A stretch of 64,000 nt of DNA from Acidobacteriaceae bacterium (GTDB lineage Bacteria > Acidobacteriota > Terriglobia > Bryobacterales > Bryobacteraceae), in assembly GCA_019240405.1 (NCBI GenBank), contig JAFAYL010000063.1:24863-88862 (forward strand). The letters run 5' to 3'. This document shows, in pieces, positions 54,505 through 63,495 of the stretch. The notes under the pieces were generated by a model that worked only from the letters and a program-made list of their open reading frames with translations, was not told where the DNA came from and made no database searches. The translations under genes were made by a program, and so were the position numbers. The number at the start of each line of letters is the position of its first letter. Position 1 is the first letter of the stretch.

Positions 54505-56147
54505 GGCCTGCCTTCCTGACCTGACTGTTCGTCAGAAATAATGCGGATTTTCGGCGCTCTATCGGCATTTCCTGCGCGGAGGAAGTAATTGTGCTCGACG
54601 AGGCCTTCATCGGCAGCCGACAGCCAAATGGGTTCCGCGCCATTCCCTGAAAATATATTCGCGGCAATCACCGGATTCAGCACCGATTTGACAAACAGAC
54701 CGGGCATCAGGGCACCAGCCTGTGTTCCGTTGTCCCGAATCACATTGTTTTCGATCGCGGGCGCTGCTCCGCCTTCCACCAAAATTCCAGCTCCGGCGTT
54801 ATTGTGTATCTCGCACGCAACAACGGCGCCCCGCGAGTTGCCGCTAAAAGTTAACCCTGTTCCTCGTATCTCGCCGATATCATCACGAGACAACACCACA
54901 TCGCTATCTGTTATGCGAACTCCCGCATCACCTTCGCGAATCGAGAAGCCTTCGAGCCGCGCATCTTGAATTCCATCCGCGATGATGGAGCCCCTAATAA
55001 TTGCTTCATGCACACGCTGCGCTGTTACAGCGACACCGCTTTTTAGCCGCACTTTTTCCGAGTAAGTCCCCGGGGCAACCGAAATCGTATCGCCGGGCTG
55101 AGCCTTTGCGAGCGCGTCATCGATAGAACCTGTTGGACTTACGGCAAGGATTTTCGCCGCCGGCGTTGAACTCACGGGCGCATCAGGCTTCGGCAAAAAG
55201 GCTAGCCCCCAAAATCGTTGCGCGGCAAAAACGAATGCGGCTCCCACTAAGCAGCCCAACAACGCGCCCGAGACAAAATAAAGGAATTTGCGGGGCTGAT
55301 CTGGTCGCGGCCGATCCGCGCTGGCCACGGGGGCGCGGTCAGTTTTTTCCACGCCTGAGACATCGGTACGCCGCACGGGCCGCCTATCGAATGAGGAAGC
55401 AAATCGCTCGCCTTCCACCAGCACTGCCGAAACATTGTCCTTCCCAACCTCATTCGCCGCCGCGATCAGCGCCCGCACGGTTGCCCATCGATCACCCGCG
55501 TTCTCTTCGATGATCTTCAGAATGTCTTGTGCCGGCACTGCGTCACTTAATCCGTCGCTGCAAAGCAAGAGAGCGCTGTCCGGCTCGAATGGCATGCGCA
55601 GGATCTCTATAAAATCCTGAGCGTCGGGCGTACGCTCTTCAGATCCTACGTCGCGGTAGACTTCGTTCCGCCGCGGATGCTGCATCGCCTCGGCTTCGCT
55701 AAGCTGCCCGCTGTCTTCCCGCTCGCCCACGGGCGAATGATCGTGCGTCATTTTCTCGATCAGATTGCGCTTCACTCGATATAAGCGCGAGTCGCCGACA
55801 TGACCTACGATCACTTGCCCGTCCTCTACCACGGCCGCCGTAAGCACGCACGCCATTCCCTTCCAATCTGGATTTTCTTGGGCGGTTTCACAAATTGCGT
55901 TGTTGGCTAGCGTGATCGCTTCACGCAGCCGCTGTTCCACCGTGTCGGTTTGACGCTCAAGGCGCAGCCGGATACGCTCCACCGCTATTTGGGCCGCCTG
56001 TTCGCCCGCTTCATGCCCGCCCATTCCGTCCACAACCAGAAAAAAACCGCGCACATCATCGCAATACACGCGATCTTCGTTGTTTGGGCGGACGTAACCC
56101 TGATCGCTCAAACCGGCCGAGAGATAACGCGGGACAGCCGTAGTCAT
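54501..56147 (-). CDS. PP2C-type Ser/Thr phosphatase with C-terminal beta-helix domain
   Basis: A 548-residue PstP-like phosphatase that reverses kinase action. The PP2C part (about 8-250) has NNEDRVYCDD, VVDGMGGHEAG, VGHVGDSRLYR, LLLCSDGLSD and KDNVSAVLV, with the metal-binding aspartates present. A membrane helix (LYFVSGALLGCLVGAAFVFA, about 290-310) is followed by a right-handed parallel beta-helix of Asn/Gly-rich rungs (SDVVLSRDDIGEIRGTGLTF, GGAAPAIENNVIRDNG). Mycobacterial PstP lacks such a large outer domain. ATG 56147 is fixed by a one-base overlap with the upstream micro-ORF stop (TGATG). It overlaps the kinase gene by four bases. Confidence 0.88.
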   Translation of the reverse strand: MTTAVPRYLSAGLSDQGYVRPNNEDRVYCDDVRGFFLVVDGMGGHEAGEQAAQIAVERIRLRLERQTDTVEQRLREAITLANNAICETAQENPDWKGMACVLTAAVVEDGQVIVGHVGDSRLYRVKRNLIEKMTHDHSPVGEREDSGQLSEAEAMQHPRRNEVYRDVGSEERTPDAQDFIEILRMPFEPDSALLLCSDGLSDAVPAQDILKIIEENAGDRWATVRALIAAANEVGKDNVSAVLVEGERFASSFDRRPVRRTDVSGVEKTDRAPVASADRPRPDQPRKFLYFVSGALLGCLVGAAFVFAAQRFWGLAFLPKPDAPVSSTPAAKILAVSPTGSIDDALAKAQPGDTISVAPGTYSEKVRLKSGVAVTAQRVHEAIIRGSIIADGIQDARLEGFSIREGDAGVRITDSDVVLSRDDIGEIRGTGLTFSGNSRGAVVACEIHNNAGAGILVEGGAAPAIENNVIRDNGTQAGALMPGLFVKSVLNPVIAANIFSGNGAEPIWLSAADEGLVEHNYFLRAGNADRAPKIRIISDEQSGQEGRP

Positions 56148-56242
56148 CAATCCGTCTTTTTCTTTGCGAAGATCACCGCGCATACAGCGAAAAGCGCCAC
56201 AAGCGCCAGGAACACGTAACGCGCTGTATGCAACTCCGTCAT
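56147..56242 (-). CDS. 31-residue single-pass membrane micro-ORF
   Basis: An otherwise unannotated ORF lies exactly between the FHA gene and the phosphatase. Its ATG overlaps the FHA stop (ATGA) and its TGA overlaps the phosphatase ATG (TGATG), the same coupling as in all other junctions of the operon. The product is MTELHTARY then VFLALVALFAVCAVIF then AKKKTD: a 16-residue hydrophobic span with a basic, cytosolic-type tail. The perfect fit to both neighbours argues for real translation. I know of no family; a regulator or membrane anchor of the phosphatase/kinase unit is one idea. Confidence 0.65.
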   Translation of the reverse strand: MTELHTARYVFLALVALFAVCAVIFAKKKTD

Positions 56243-57105
56243 CGCTGCTTCAGTGCTTTGAAATCGATGAAAAGCACGCCTGCAAGGCCGATACGCGCTT
56301 TATTCGGCAGCCTCGCCTCGATATTCTTATCCACCTCTTCGCCGCTCACCTGTTCAATGCTCGGTGGCACGCGCTTGCCATCCACGGTAGTCCCTAGCCG
56401 GCTCAAGTCTTTTACAAAGAATTGGCCGCTCGATGAATCCCTCCGGATCTGAACATGTTCTCGCGAAACGTCCTTCTTCGCATTCAGCTTTAGGTCTACC
56501 CATCGGTCAGGCGCGCCGCGGCCCAGCTTGATAAGATCCTTAGTCATCTGATACACGTGAGCGCCGGTATCGTCTTCGTAAGAAAGAGTGGCATACACGA
56601 TACCCGAACCACGCCGCGTATCGATATTGCCGCTGCGTTGCGTTGAAGTCGCAAAAGTCTGGCCGTCGCTCCGCCGTTTGATTACACGCTCCGTGAGCGT
56701 GCCGGCGCGATCATCAGGTTCAGCGGCAACCGGAAATGTCGAATGAATTACGAGCGGGTTCTCTTGCGCGTCGTCATCCGTATTCTCGTGAAATGAGACC
56801 AACCAGTCCCCAAGCGTTTCATAGCGCTTCATGCGTGTCTTCGGCGTTCCTAGCGTCAGTCTCGCTCTCTTTCGCGTAGGCCGGTTCAAAGTCGATAGCT
56901 TCTCGCCCAATGCGTTGATCGCCTCATCGCGCATACGCTGTTCGAGGGGCCGCAGTCTTTCGAAGTCTTCGGTGTATAAATAGACTTCATAAACGCTGGG
57001 TACTAAGTTGCTGTAATAACTCGGACAGATCCCCGCTTCCATTTCCTCGAGAATGAACTGGATAATCTCCGCGGGAGTTACTTGGATTGTCTCTTGCTGC
57101 GGCAT
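56239..57105 (-). CDS. FHA domain protein, FhaB/FhaA-like
   Basis: About 288 residues. The N-terminal domain (about 15-100: ICPSYYSNLVPSVYEVYLYT, EDFERLRPLEQRMRDEAINA) resembles the DUF3662-like domain of FhaA. The C-terminal FHA domain (about 195-285) has LIKLGRG, DVSREHVQIRRD and FFVKDLSRLGTTVDGKRV, the pThr-peptide-binding core. First gene of the wall-regulation operon. ATG 57105 has AGGTGG five bases upstream; a GTG at 57114 is the alternative. TAGAAT lies just upstream as a -10 candidate. Confidence 0.85.
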   Translation of the reverse strand: MPQQETIQVTPAEIIQFILEEMEAGICPSYYSNLVPSVYEVYLYTEDFERLRPLEQRMRDEAINALGEKLSTLNRPTRKRARLTLGTPKTRMKRYETLGDWLVSFHENTDDDAQENPLVIHSTFPVAAEPDDRAGTLTERVIKRRSDGQTFATSTQRSGNIDTRRGSGIVYATLSYEDDTGAHVYQMTKDLIKLGRGAPDRWVDLKLNAKKDVSREHVQIRRDSSSGQFFVKDLSRLGTTVDGKRVPPSIEQVSGEEVDKNIEARLPNKARIGLAGVLFIDFKALKQR

Positions 57106-57279
57106 AAAAGCCACCTGATTCTAATAGATCTCACACTCGCCCGCGCCGGGCGATGGCGGTTGCCTTGCGCGTGCGCGATTGCGCATTTTCGCGGCAATGG
57201 CTGATCAGAGATTCAATGCTCAACGTAGCGCGACAGTATCGTAGTCTATTCTGGAGGTCCAGTAGCTCTAATTCACCAA

Positions 57280-57900
57280 ATGATTACTGATCCGAATATC
57301 GAGCGATACATGTACGATCTGCTTCCCGCGCGCGACGAAGTCTTGACGGAGATCGAAGCATATGCGGCCGAGCACAAGATTCCAATCATCGGGCCGGCCG
57401 TCGGCCGCCTCCTAGCTGCCCTTGTATTGACGACTCGTGCGAAGCGAATCTTTGAGCTGGGCTCTGCGATCGGTTACTCAACGATTTGGCTCGCTCGCGC
57501 CGCTGGCCCGCAAGCCGAAGTACATTATTCGGATGGCAGCGCGGATAATGCCGAACGAGCCCGGGACTATTTCAATCGTGCCGGCGTGGCCTCGCGCATT
57601 CACGTCCATGTCGGAGATGCACTCACGGAGCTCGCTGCTGAGCCCGGCACTTTCGATCTAGTCTTCAATGATGTCGACAAAGACGGTTATCCAGCCGTGT
57701 TGGATGCGGTCCCGGACCGCATCAAGAGCGGTGGCTTATTCGTGACTGACAATACACTCTGGCACGGGAGCGTCCTCGAGCCTCGCGAACAATCCGATCA
57801 CGCGGTGTGCCTCTTCAATCAGCGGCTCTTCGCATCGCCGCACTTCTTTGTCACTCAAGTTCCGATCCGCGATGGCGTCTCAATCGGTGTCCGGCTGTAA
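57280..57900 (+). CDS. SAM-dependent O-methyltransferase (class I, COMT-like)
   Basis: A 206-residue cation-dependent-type methyltransferase. SAM motif FELGSAIGYSTIWLA (about 63-77), NDVDKDGYPAV (metal and SAM contact acid), VTDNTLWHG (Asp-Asn metal ligands). Length fits the O-methyltransferase_3 family. Acts on hydroxyl groups of small aromatic or sugar acceptors in related proteins; substrate unknown here. Divergent from the wall-regulation operon. Confidence 0.88.
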   Translation: MITDPNIERYMYDLLPARDEVLTEIEAYAAEHKIPIIGPAVGRLLAALVLTTRAKRIFELGSAIGYSTIWLARAAGPQAEVHYSDGSADNAERARDYFNRAGVASRIHVHVGDALTELAAEPGTFDLVFNDVDKDGYPAVLDAVPDRIKSGGLFVTDNTLWHGSVLEPREQSDHAVCLFNQRLFASPHFFVTQVPIRDGVSIGVRL

Positions 57901-57925
57901 GGGAAACGCGAAATTTCCGACGCGC

Positions 57926-57931
57926 TATAAT
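57926..57931 (+). promoter_or_regulatory. TATAAT -10 candidate before the DUF2934 gene
   Basis: A perfect TATAAT lies 26-31 bases past the methyltransferase stop and about 95 bases before the DUF2934 ATG. No convincing -35 box is found at the usual distance. The DUF2934 gene may therefore start its own transcript from here. Confidence 0.35.
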
Positions 57932-58026
57932 CGCTCAAGTCCAATTCGAATCTTGAAGCTGCCGTTACGGAGCGAGTCAGGATTCCTCCCCCGCTGTTCC
58001 CCCGGGATTCCATCAAAAGGAGAAGC

Positions 58027-58266
58027 ATGTCTATGAGCGCAGCAATACCCGTGCGACGTCCCATCCCGTCACAACCAGAGTCAAGAGTCAACCAAACAAG
58101 CCCTGCCCAGAATACGCTGCCGGATCAGCAGCAGGAAAGATCGATCCACGAACAGATCGCGCAACTGGCGTATGTTCTGTGGGAGCGCCGCGGTAAATTC
58201 CACGGATCACCTGAACAGGATTGGTTCGAAGCGGAAAAACAGGTGCTCGCAACCGCCAAGCATTAG
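58027..58266 (+). CDS. DUF2934 domain small protein, 79 aa
   Basis: A soluble small protein. The C-terminal half (IHEQIAQLAYVLWERRGKFH, GSPEQDWFEAEKQVL) is the DUF2934 signature; the N-terminal half is disordered. Function unknown. AAGGAG is seven bases before the ATG. Hairpin GAACGAG (58309-58315) with CTCGTTC (58325-58331) follows, a possible terminator. Confidence 0.88.
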   Translation: MSMSAAIPVRRPIPSQPESRVNQTSPAQNTLPDQQQERSIHEQIAQLAYVLWERRGKFHGSPEQDWFEAEKQVLATAKH

Positions 58267-58308
58267 ATTCCGGCGTTTTTTTCGAAGCAATCGCGCGGGG
58301 CACTCACC

Positions 58309-58331
58309 GAACGAGGTATGGTGGCTCGTTC
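58309..58331 (+). terminator. Hairpin after the DUF2934 gene
   Basis: GAACGAG and CTCGTTC form a seven-pair stem with a nine-base loop, 43 bases after the stop. No T-run follows, so a factor-independent terminator is only a possibility. Confidence 0.35.
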
Positions 58332-58474
58332 TCCCACTTGGCTGTCCCCGGCCTCTCCTGGAATCCGCACCCCAAAAACGTCTTGGAAGCTGAAGATGGT
58401 ACTAAAAACTGGGAGAACCAGTACCAAGGTTTCAGTTCAAAGCGTGATACTATCCAGATATTCCGTAGATCTCG

Positions 58475-61400
58475 ATGCCGACCGTCTGTGTGCCTCGTAC
58501 GGGCGCTTCGCGCCTGCCCCGCCACCTTTTTTTCCTGTTCATCTGGTTAACTCTCTTACCTTCGGCACACGCTCAAGTCGCCGGCCAAAGTATCAATATG
58601 GTTACCGGTACTCAGTGGCCGGGTGGCGATCCGTTCCTTGAGCGCCAAAACGAACCGTCAATGGCGGTTTCGTCACGCAATCCTCTTCACGTTCTGGCAG
58701 GAAATAACGATTACCGCACAGTCGATCTCCCCGGTGTACCGGGGAATAAGCCGACGGGCGACGCTTGGCTCGGGCTTTTTTCCTCGTTCGACGGGGGCAG
58801 CACTTGGCAAAGTGTGCTGGTGCCCGGTTACCCTCAGGACACGTCTGCTCGGGGCTCCGGTTCTCCTCTAAAACCCTATGAGGCCGGCGCCGACCCCATG
58901 GTCAGGGCCGGTACGAATGGTCTCTTTTACTACAGCGGTCTGGCGTTTAATCGGGAATCAAACGGGACAAGCGCGGTGTTTGTCGCCCGCTACATTGATG
59001 ACAACAATTTCCAAGGCGCGAACACAATCCGGTATCTCGACGCGACAATCGTCGCAACGGGAGACGCGAACCATTTTCTGGATAAGCCTGCCATTGCTGT
59101 CGATATTCCGCGACCCGGTTCGCCCACGTGCACGATTCCAGCCGGCCCCAGCGTGCCTGCCGCCACCATTTCAGCCGGCCGCATCTATATCGCCTACACG
59201 CAGTTCAACGGCCCGGAATCAGCGAATCAGTCCGCGATCATGTTTTCCGAATCGGGCGATTGCGGAAAGACGTGGAGCACTCCGCAGAAGATCAGCGGTT
59301 CGCAGCAGACCAATCAGGGGGCTGCGCTCGCGATCGATCCGAGCACAGGAAACTTGTACGTGACATGGCGGATTTTCGCGTCGAAAAATCAGCCTAACGC
59401 ATTGGCCGGCATCGCCCACCAGTACGGGACAAACACCTTCACCCCGATGATCTGGCTTCCGATTCTCCCCTTCGATCAGGGGACAACCGATGTCTCTTTT
59501 CGGACAAATGCGTATCCATCGATTGCGGTAGATGGCGCGGGAGACATTTACGTCGCCTGGTCCGAGCGCGGGTTCTTCTCAAACAACGCAGCGGGCGGAG
59601 ACGCGCGAATTGAGGTACTCACGGTGAAGCCGGTATATGGCAGCGGAAGCCAGATCCGAAGTATTCGAATCGCCCCGCCTGTTACAGTCGATCCATATCA
59701 AGGCCGGGGACACCAAATCATGCCGGCCGTAGGTTTCTCGAGCGGAAAACTGACGGTCGCCTGGTACGACTTCCGGGATGACGATCAGGTTGCCGTCTAC
59801 ACCGCGATCGGCGGCGGCAACTACACGTCCTCCGAAGAGCTTCCGCTCGGCATTACACCGGTTTTCTCGAATTTCATCGTCGATCCAAGCGGCCCTCCTT
59901 ATGCAACCAACGTCTGGCGACACACAGTTGACGTCCGCGCCGCCCAAGCGCCCGCTGGTTTTCCCCCTGCGTTTCGCCCTTCGATCTTGGTGTCCCAATA
60001 CTCGTATGGCACGCCTCAGATCACTACGGCGCCCCCGACTGAGTTGCCTCAGAACCCGGACGACATTCAGCAGCTCGAGTTCGACGCGCCGAATCTACCG
60101 ATTTTCCAACTGGGCACGGTCCCGTTTGTAGGAGACTACATTGACGTAGCGGGTCCCACATTTATTCCCTCCGGGACCGGGAACACGGAGGTGTGGCGGT
60201 TCAACAATCTTCCAAGAGATCCCGACAACACACACGTAGTCTGGACAGATAATCGCAACGTTGTTCAGCCTGCTGACGGCAACTGGGCCCACTACACTCC
60301 TGTCGGGGCCACGGGGAACACGTCGAGCATATTCGATCCATCCGAAACCGTTCCGGCCTGCGTCGTAGGACAAACGGGCAATCGCAATCAAGACATTTTC
60401 ACTGCGACTCTGAGTTCCGGCCTCATTATGGGCTCGAAGGGAAACTCTAAGCAACTCTCAAATTCGCTCGAGCGCGAGTTTCCGGTCACGATCCAGAATC
60501 CAACGAGCCAGACGATTTACTATCAGCTTGACATTCAAGCCCAACCGCCCGGGGGCGCTGCTTCGTTCCTGCAATATCCTGTTTCAGGTTTGCCAAATCC
60601 GATGACGCAGATCACCATCGGCATTCCTCCCAACTCCAGCGCGTCGAGGTCAGTGTTTATTACCTCTTCGAATCCCAATGCTAGTGTGCCGCTCTATGCC
60701 GTTCAGACGGATGTGAATAACAACGTAATTCCAGGCGGCCTTTCGAGCACCGTTACGGTGAATAACGATCCTTCGAACCCCAACGATTCGAATCCCAATA
60801 TTTCAAACGTCGAAATCTATAACCCGAATATTTCGAATCCGAATATTTCCAATCCGAACATCTCGAATCCGAATATCTCGAACCCCAATATTTCGAATCC
60901 CGGTGTACCGAACGTTGCGTTCGCGAACCCGAATATCTCGAATCCTAATATTTCCAATCCCAACATTTCGAACCCGAATATTTCTAACCCGAATATCTCG
61001 AATCCCAACATTTCGAACACAGCGATTTCGGGCGAAATCACGGATGTGAACTACACGATCACAAATTCGGGAAACACGTCCGCTTCCTATGGAGTTAATC
61101 TCGTAGGCCAAGGCCCTCCGGCAGGGATAACGGTTCAGCTCATCATCTCCGGCGTCTATCTCACACCCGTCGCGAACGGCTGCACTCTCGCCGTTCAGGC
61201 TCACTACACTCCGATCGCAAATGTCCCGAGTGCTACGTTTTTGGCTCCTGGATCGGCGCTGCCGAGCGGTCCGCCGCCGCTCTTCGCTCCGACGTTCACA
61301 CTGCAGCCCGGCGAGCAAGTGATCCTCACCTTGCGCGTCTATGATCCCTTCGACAGCACACCTGCCGCCGCGCTTGCGCGTTATAACCCTGTGAATAGCG

Positions 61401-63079
61401 CGATCCCAGTGATCGGCAGTCTGGCGATAAACACGAATTTGCCTCCACCCCCGCCGAACCAGATTCTGACCGTGCTGTCGATCGCGACCAGCTCACTTCC
61501 CTCTATCGCGCTTAACGGAACGTACAACGTGCCGCTCCAAGCTACAGGCGGAAAACTTCCCTATGCGTGGAGCATTCCCGCATCATCGCTTCCTCCCGGC
61601 ATCACATTACAAAACGGCGTGCTCACAGGATCGCCCACCGCGATCGGAACTTACACTATTCCTATCCAGGTTTCCGATTCCAGCGGTCAAACGGCGCAAC
61701 GGGTATTGACGCTGATCGTGACCCCGCCCGCACTCGCGATCACCACAACCGCACTTCCGGCGGGGCAATTCAATGCTCCCTATTTATTCACGTTCGCGGC
61801 GTCCGGTGGAACACCGCCGTACAGGTGGACTCTGGGAGAAGCCGTACTGCCGGTGGGATTGAGCTTCGATCCGACTTCAGGCACGCTTTCCGGACCCCCA
61901 GCACAGGCGGGCATTTGGAATGTACCGGTCGCGGTCACCGATTCCACTAACTCATCCCAGTACGTCACCCTGCCGCTGACCATAGGTCTGGCCACCGGTT
62001 ATGCGGGCGCGGGCAACTGCTGGATGCCATATCCCGCCACGCCTTTGCACTATCCCGGCGCCTTCACCTGGACCGTGAATACCTCTTTACTCCCCAATCC
62101 GGCACAAATGTACATACTGCCGCATGGCGGCGCGCTTGCGGGCTGTCTCACGAATGGGCAGGGGTTGAACCCGATCCCAACCGGCATCTATCCTCTCAGC
62201 TTGACTGCATACGACAGCAACAGCAATCCGCTCCAGACTCTGACCTTCAATCTGCCGGTCGTTGCATCAATCAATGAGCCTCTCGATAACGGATTGGTGA
62301 ACGCCTCTCCAAATGAAGGAGAACTGCCGCCTACAGCGCTCGGCCCTCTCCAGGGCGTTGTAACGCCGGGACAGGCCTTCCAAGCCAACCTAAGCTATGG
62401 GGCCGATCAAGGCTTCACCGGCGCGTTCCTGTATGGCTTTTCAACAGATCCGCTGCCGCAGTTCGAGAACTATACGACCACCGGCCCGCTCAACTTAACG
62501 GCATCCGCACCCGGACGCTACGACATCTGGTTGAATGGCAGCTACTGCGGCGACAACGTGCCCTGCTCATGGCCGACCAGTCCGGCGCCACTTACGATCG
62601 GCTCAGTCGATGCGATCAATACGACCATCCAGCAAGGTTCCTTTCTGACCGTTTCAAGTGTTGTTGTCTCGCTTCCAAGCGGGTCACCGTACACAATCGC
62701 CCAGACTCTTCCGGCCGGAAATGTGCTGGAGGTCTTCGACCCGGCAAACGCATCTGCGATTCCACTGAATGTAAGCTTCAACTACACAATTACCGATACT
62801 GCGTGCCCGGATTGTATAGATCAGATCGAAGTCGGAGTGGCGAGCGACTTTTCCGGCAACCTGCCAATTTTCCAAACGTGCGCATACAATGGCGTCGACG
62901 GACCGAATGGCGTATCCGGAACTGGAAACATCACAGTTAACGTGCCTGATATACCGGGCCGGTATTACATTGCGATCGACCGTGGGCAGGACTTCAGTTG
63001 CCGGCAGTCGACAAGCGAGTGGTGGAATGGGCTGCCGTCCATATCGCGCTACATCGCGGTGGTCGACGTATGGCCGTAG
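58475..63079 (+). CDS. Large secreted protein: propeller, NPNIS pentapeptide repeats, Ig-like domains
   Basis: A 1534-residue exported protein (leader HLFFLFIWLTLLPSAHA). Residues about 40-560 form a sialidase-type/BNR propeller with Asp-box-like turns (SSFDGGSTWQS, SESGDCGKTWS). Next is a Ser/Asn-rich region containing the repeat Asn-Pro-Asn-Ile-Ser (see repeat feature). Then come several Ig-like domains: SLPPGITLQNGVLTGSPTA and GLSFDPTSGTLSGPPAQAG are clear He_PIG putative-Ig motifs. The rest (about 1180-1534) is beta-rich with Cys pairs. Catalytic sialidase residues are not evident, so a binding role is as likely as hydrolysis. Confidence 0.78.
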   Translation: MPTVCVPRTGASRLPRHLFFLFIWLTLLPSAHAQVAGQSINMVTGTQWPGGDPFLERQNEPSMAVSSRNPLHVLAGNNDYRTVDLPGVPGNKPTGDAWLGLFSSFDGGSTWQSVLVPGYPQDTSARGSGSPLKPYEAGADPMVRAGTNGLFYYSGLAFNRESNGTSAVFVARYIDDNNFQGANTIRYLDATIVATGDANHFLDKPAIAVDIPRPGSPTCTIPAGPSVPAATISAGRIYIAYTQFNGPESANQSAIMFSESGDCGKTWSTPQKISGSQQTNQGAALAIDPSTGNLYVTWRIFASKNQPNALAGIAHQYGTNTFTPMIWLPILPFDQGTTDVSFRTNAYPSIAVDGAGDIYVAWSERGFFSNNAAGGDARIEVLTVKPVYGSGSQIRSIRIAPPVTVDPYQGRGHQIMPAVGFSSGKLTVAWYDFRDDDQVAVYTAIGGGNYTSSEELPLGITPVFSNFIVDPSGPPYATNVWRHTVDVRAAQAPAGFPPAFRPSILVSQYSYGTPQITTAPPTELPQNPDDIQQLEFDAPNLPIFQLGTVPFVGDYIDVAGPTFIPSGTGNTEVWRFNNLPRDPDNTHVVWTDNRNVVQPADGNWAHYTPVGATGNTSSIFDPSETVPACVVGQTGNRNQDIFTATLSSGLIMGSKGNSKQLSNSLEREFPVTIQNPTSQTIYYQLDIQAQPPGGAASFLQYPVSGLPNPMTQITIGIPPNSSASRSVFITSSNPNASVPLYAVQTDVNNNVIPGGLSSTVTVNNDPSNPNDSNPNISNVEIYNPNISNPNISNPNISNPNISNPNISNPGVPNVAFANPNISNPNISNPNISNPNISNPNISNPNISNTAISGEITDVNYTITNSGNTSASYGVNLVGQGPPAGITVQLIISGVYLTPVANGCTLAVQAHYTPIANVPSATFLAPGSALPSGPPPLFAPTFTLQPGEQVILTLRVYDPFDSTPAAALARYNPVNSAIPVIGSLAINTNLPPPPPNQILTVLSIATSSLPSIALNGTYNVPLQATGGKLPYAWSIPASSLPPGITLQNGVLTGSPTAIGTYTIPIQVSDSSGQTAQRVLTLIVTPPALAITTTALPAGQFNAPYLFTFAASGGTPPYRWTLGEAVLPVGLSFDPTSGTLSGPPAQAGIWNVPVAVTDSTNSSQYVTLPLTIGLATGYAGAGNCWMPYPATPLHYPGAFTWTVNTSLLPNPAQMYILPHGGALAGCLTNGQGLNPIPTGIYPLSLTAYDSNSNPLQTLTFNLPVVASINEPLDNGLVNASPNEGELPPTALGPLQGVVTPGQAFQANLSYGADQGFTGAFLYGFSTDPLPQFENYTTTGPLNLTASAPGRYDIWLNGSYCGDNVPCSWPTSPAPLTIGSVDAINTTIQQGSFLTVSSVVVSLPSGSPYTIAQTLPAGNVLEVFDPANASAIPLNVSFNYTITDTACPDCIDQIEVGVASDFSGNLPIFQTCAYNGVDGPNGVSGTGNITVNVPDIPGRYYIAIDRGQDFSCRQSTSEWWNGLPSISRYIAVVDVWP
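60821..61018 (+). repeat. Asn-Pro-Asn-Ile-Ser coding repeats, 15-base units
   Basis: Two blocks of 15-base units encode NPNIS: five units (60821-60895), two divergent units (60896-60925) and six units (60926-61015). Further looser units precede (from about 60776). Wobble bases change between units (AAC/AAT, CCG/CCC/CCT, ATC/ATT, TCG/TCC/TCT) while the peptide is kept, so selection acts on the protein. In register, Pro-Asn-Ile-Ser-Asn fits the spacing of pentapeptide-repeat beta-solenoids with Ile as the central residue (inference). Confidence 0.85.
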
Positions 63080-63318
63080 AATACCTCTCCGCATCCCTGA
63101 ATTAGCGCTCGGCTCGAACGATTTACGCTTCAGCTTGCCTTGAAGCGGCAACTGTGCGATTAACCTGGGGTGAGTTGATTCATTTCCCACATATCGCGGT
63201 GGCTTGATCCAATCAATGGAGCGAGCGCCAGCTTTCCCGCGCCGCTACTGGATGGACGACGAAACTTCGGCTCTTCGGAGCTTTGCGTCCGAGAAAGTGT
63301 AACGCGCAAGCGAAAATT

Positions 63319-63394
63319 TGGAGCCGGCAGAGGGACTTGAACCCCCGACCCTCTGATTACAAATCAGATGCTCTACCAACTGAGCTATGCCGGC
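63319..63394 (-). tRNA. tRNA-Thr (TGT)
   Basis: Minus-strand cloverleaf: acceptor GCCGGCA pairs with TGCCGGC, anticodon stem TCTGA/TCAGA with loop TTTGTAA giving anticodon TGT, T-loop GGTTCAAGTCC. The 3' CCA is encoded (63319-63321). Downstream of tRNA-Gly by 26 bases. Confidence 0.97.
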
Positions 63395-63420
63395 TGACGA
63401 ACCGCTCTGGCGCGGCGCCT

Positions 63421-63495
63421 TGGAGCGGGAGACGGGAATCGAACCCGCAACCAACAGCTTGGAAGGCTGTGACTCTACCATTGAGTTACTCCCGC
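63421..63495 (-). tRNA. tRNA-Gly (TCC)
   Basis: Minus-strand tRNA: acceptor GCGGGAG with CTCCCGC, anticodon stem ACAGC/GCTGT around loop CTTCCAA, anticodon TCC, encoded CCA. Gly then Thr is the order found before tuf in many bacteria, but no tuf follows here. Confidence 0.97.

Noticed and set aside
60821..61018. 15-base repeat array resembling a CRISPR at first sight
   Set aside because: Units are adjacent without spacers, in frame within a long gene and vary at wobble positions.
63080..63318. Gap between the large secreted gene and tRNA-Thr
   Set aside because: Searched for genes, terminators and tRNA remnants; only a four-pair stem with a TTCG loop is visible (GCTC/GAGC near 63270), too weak to call.
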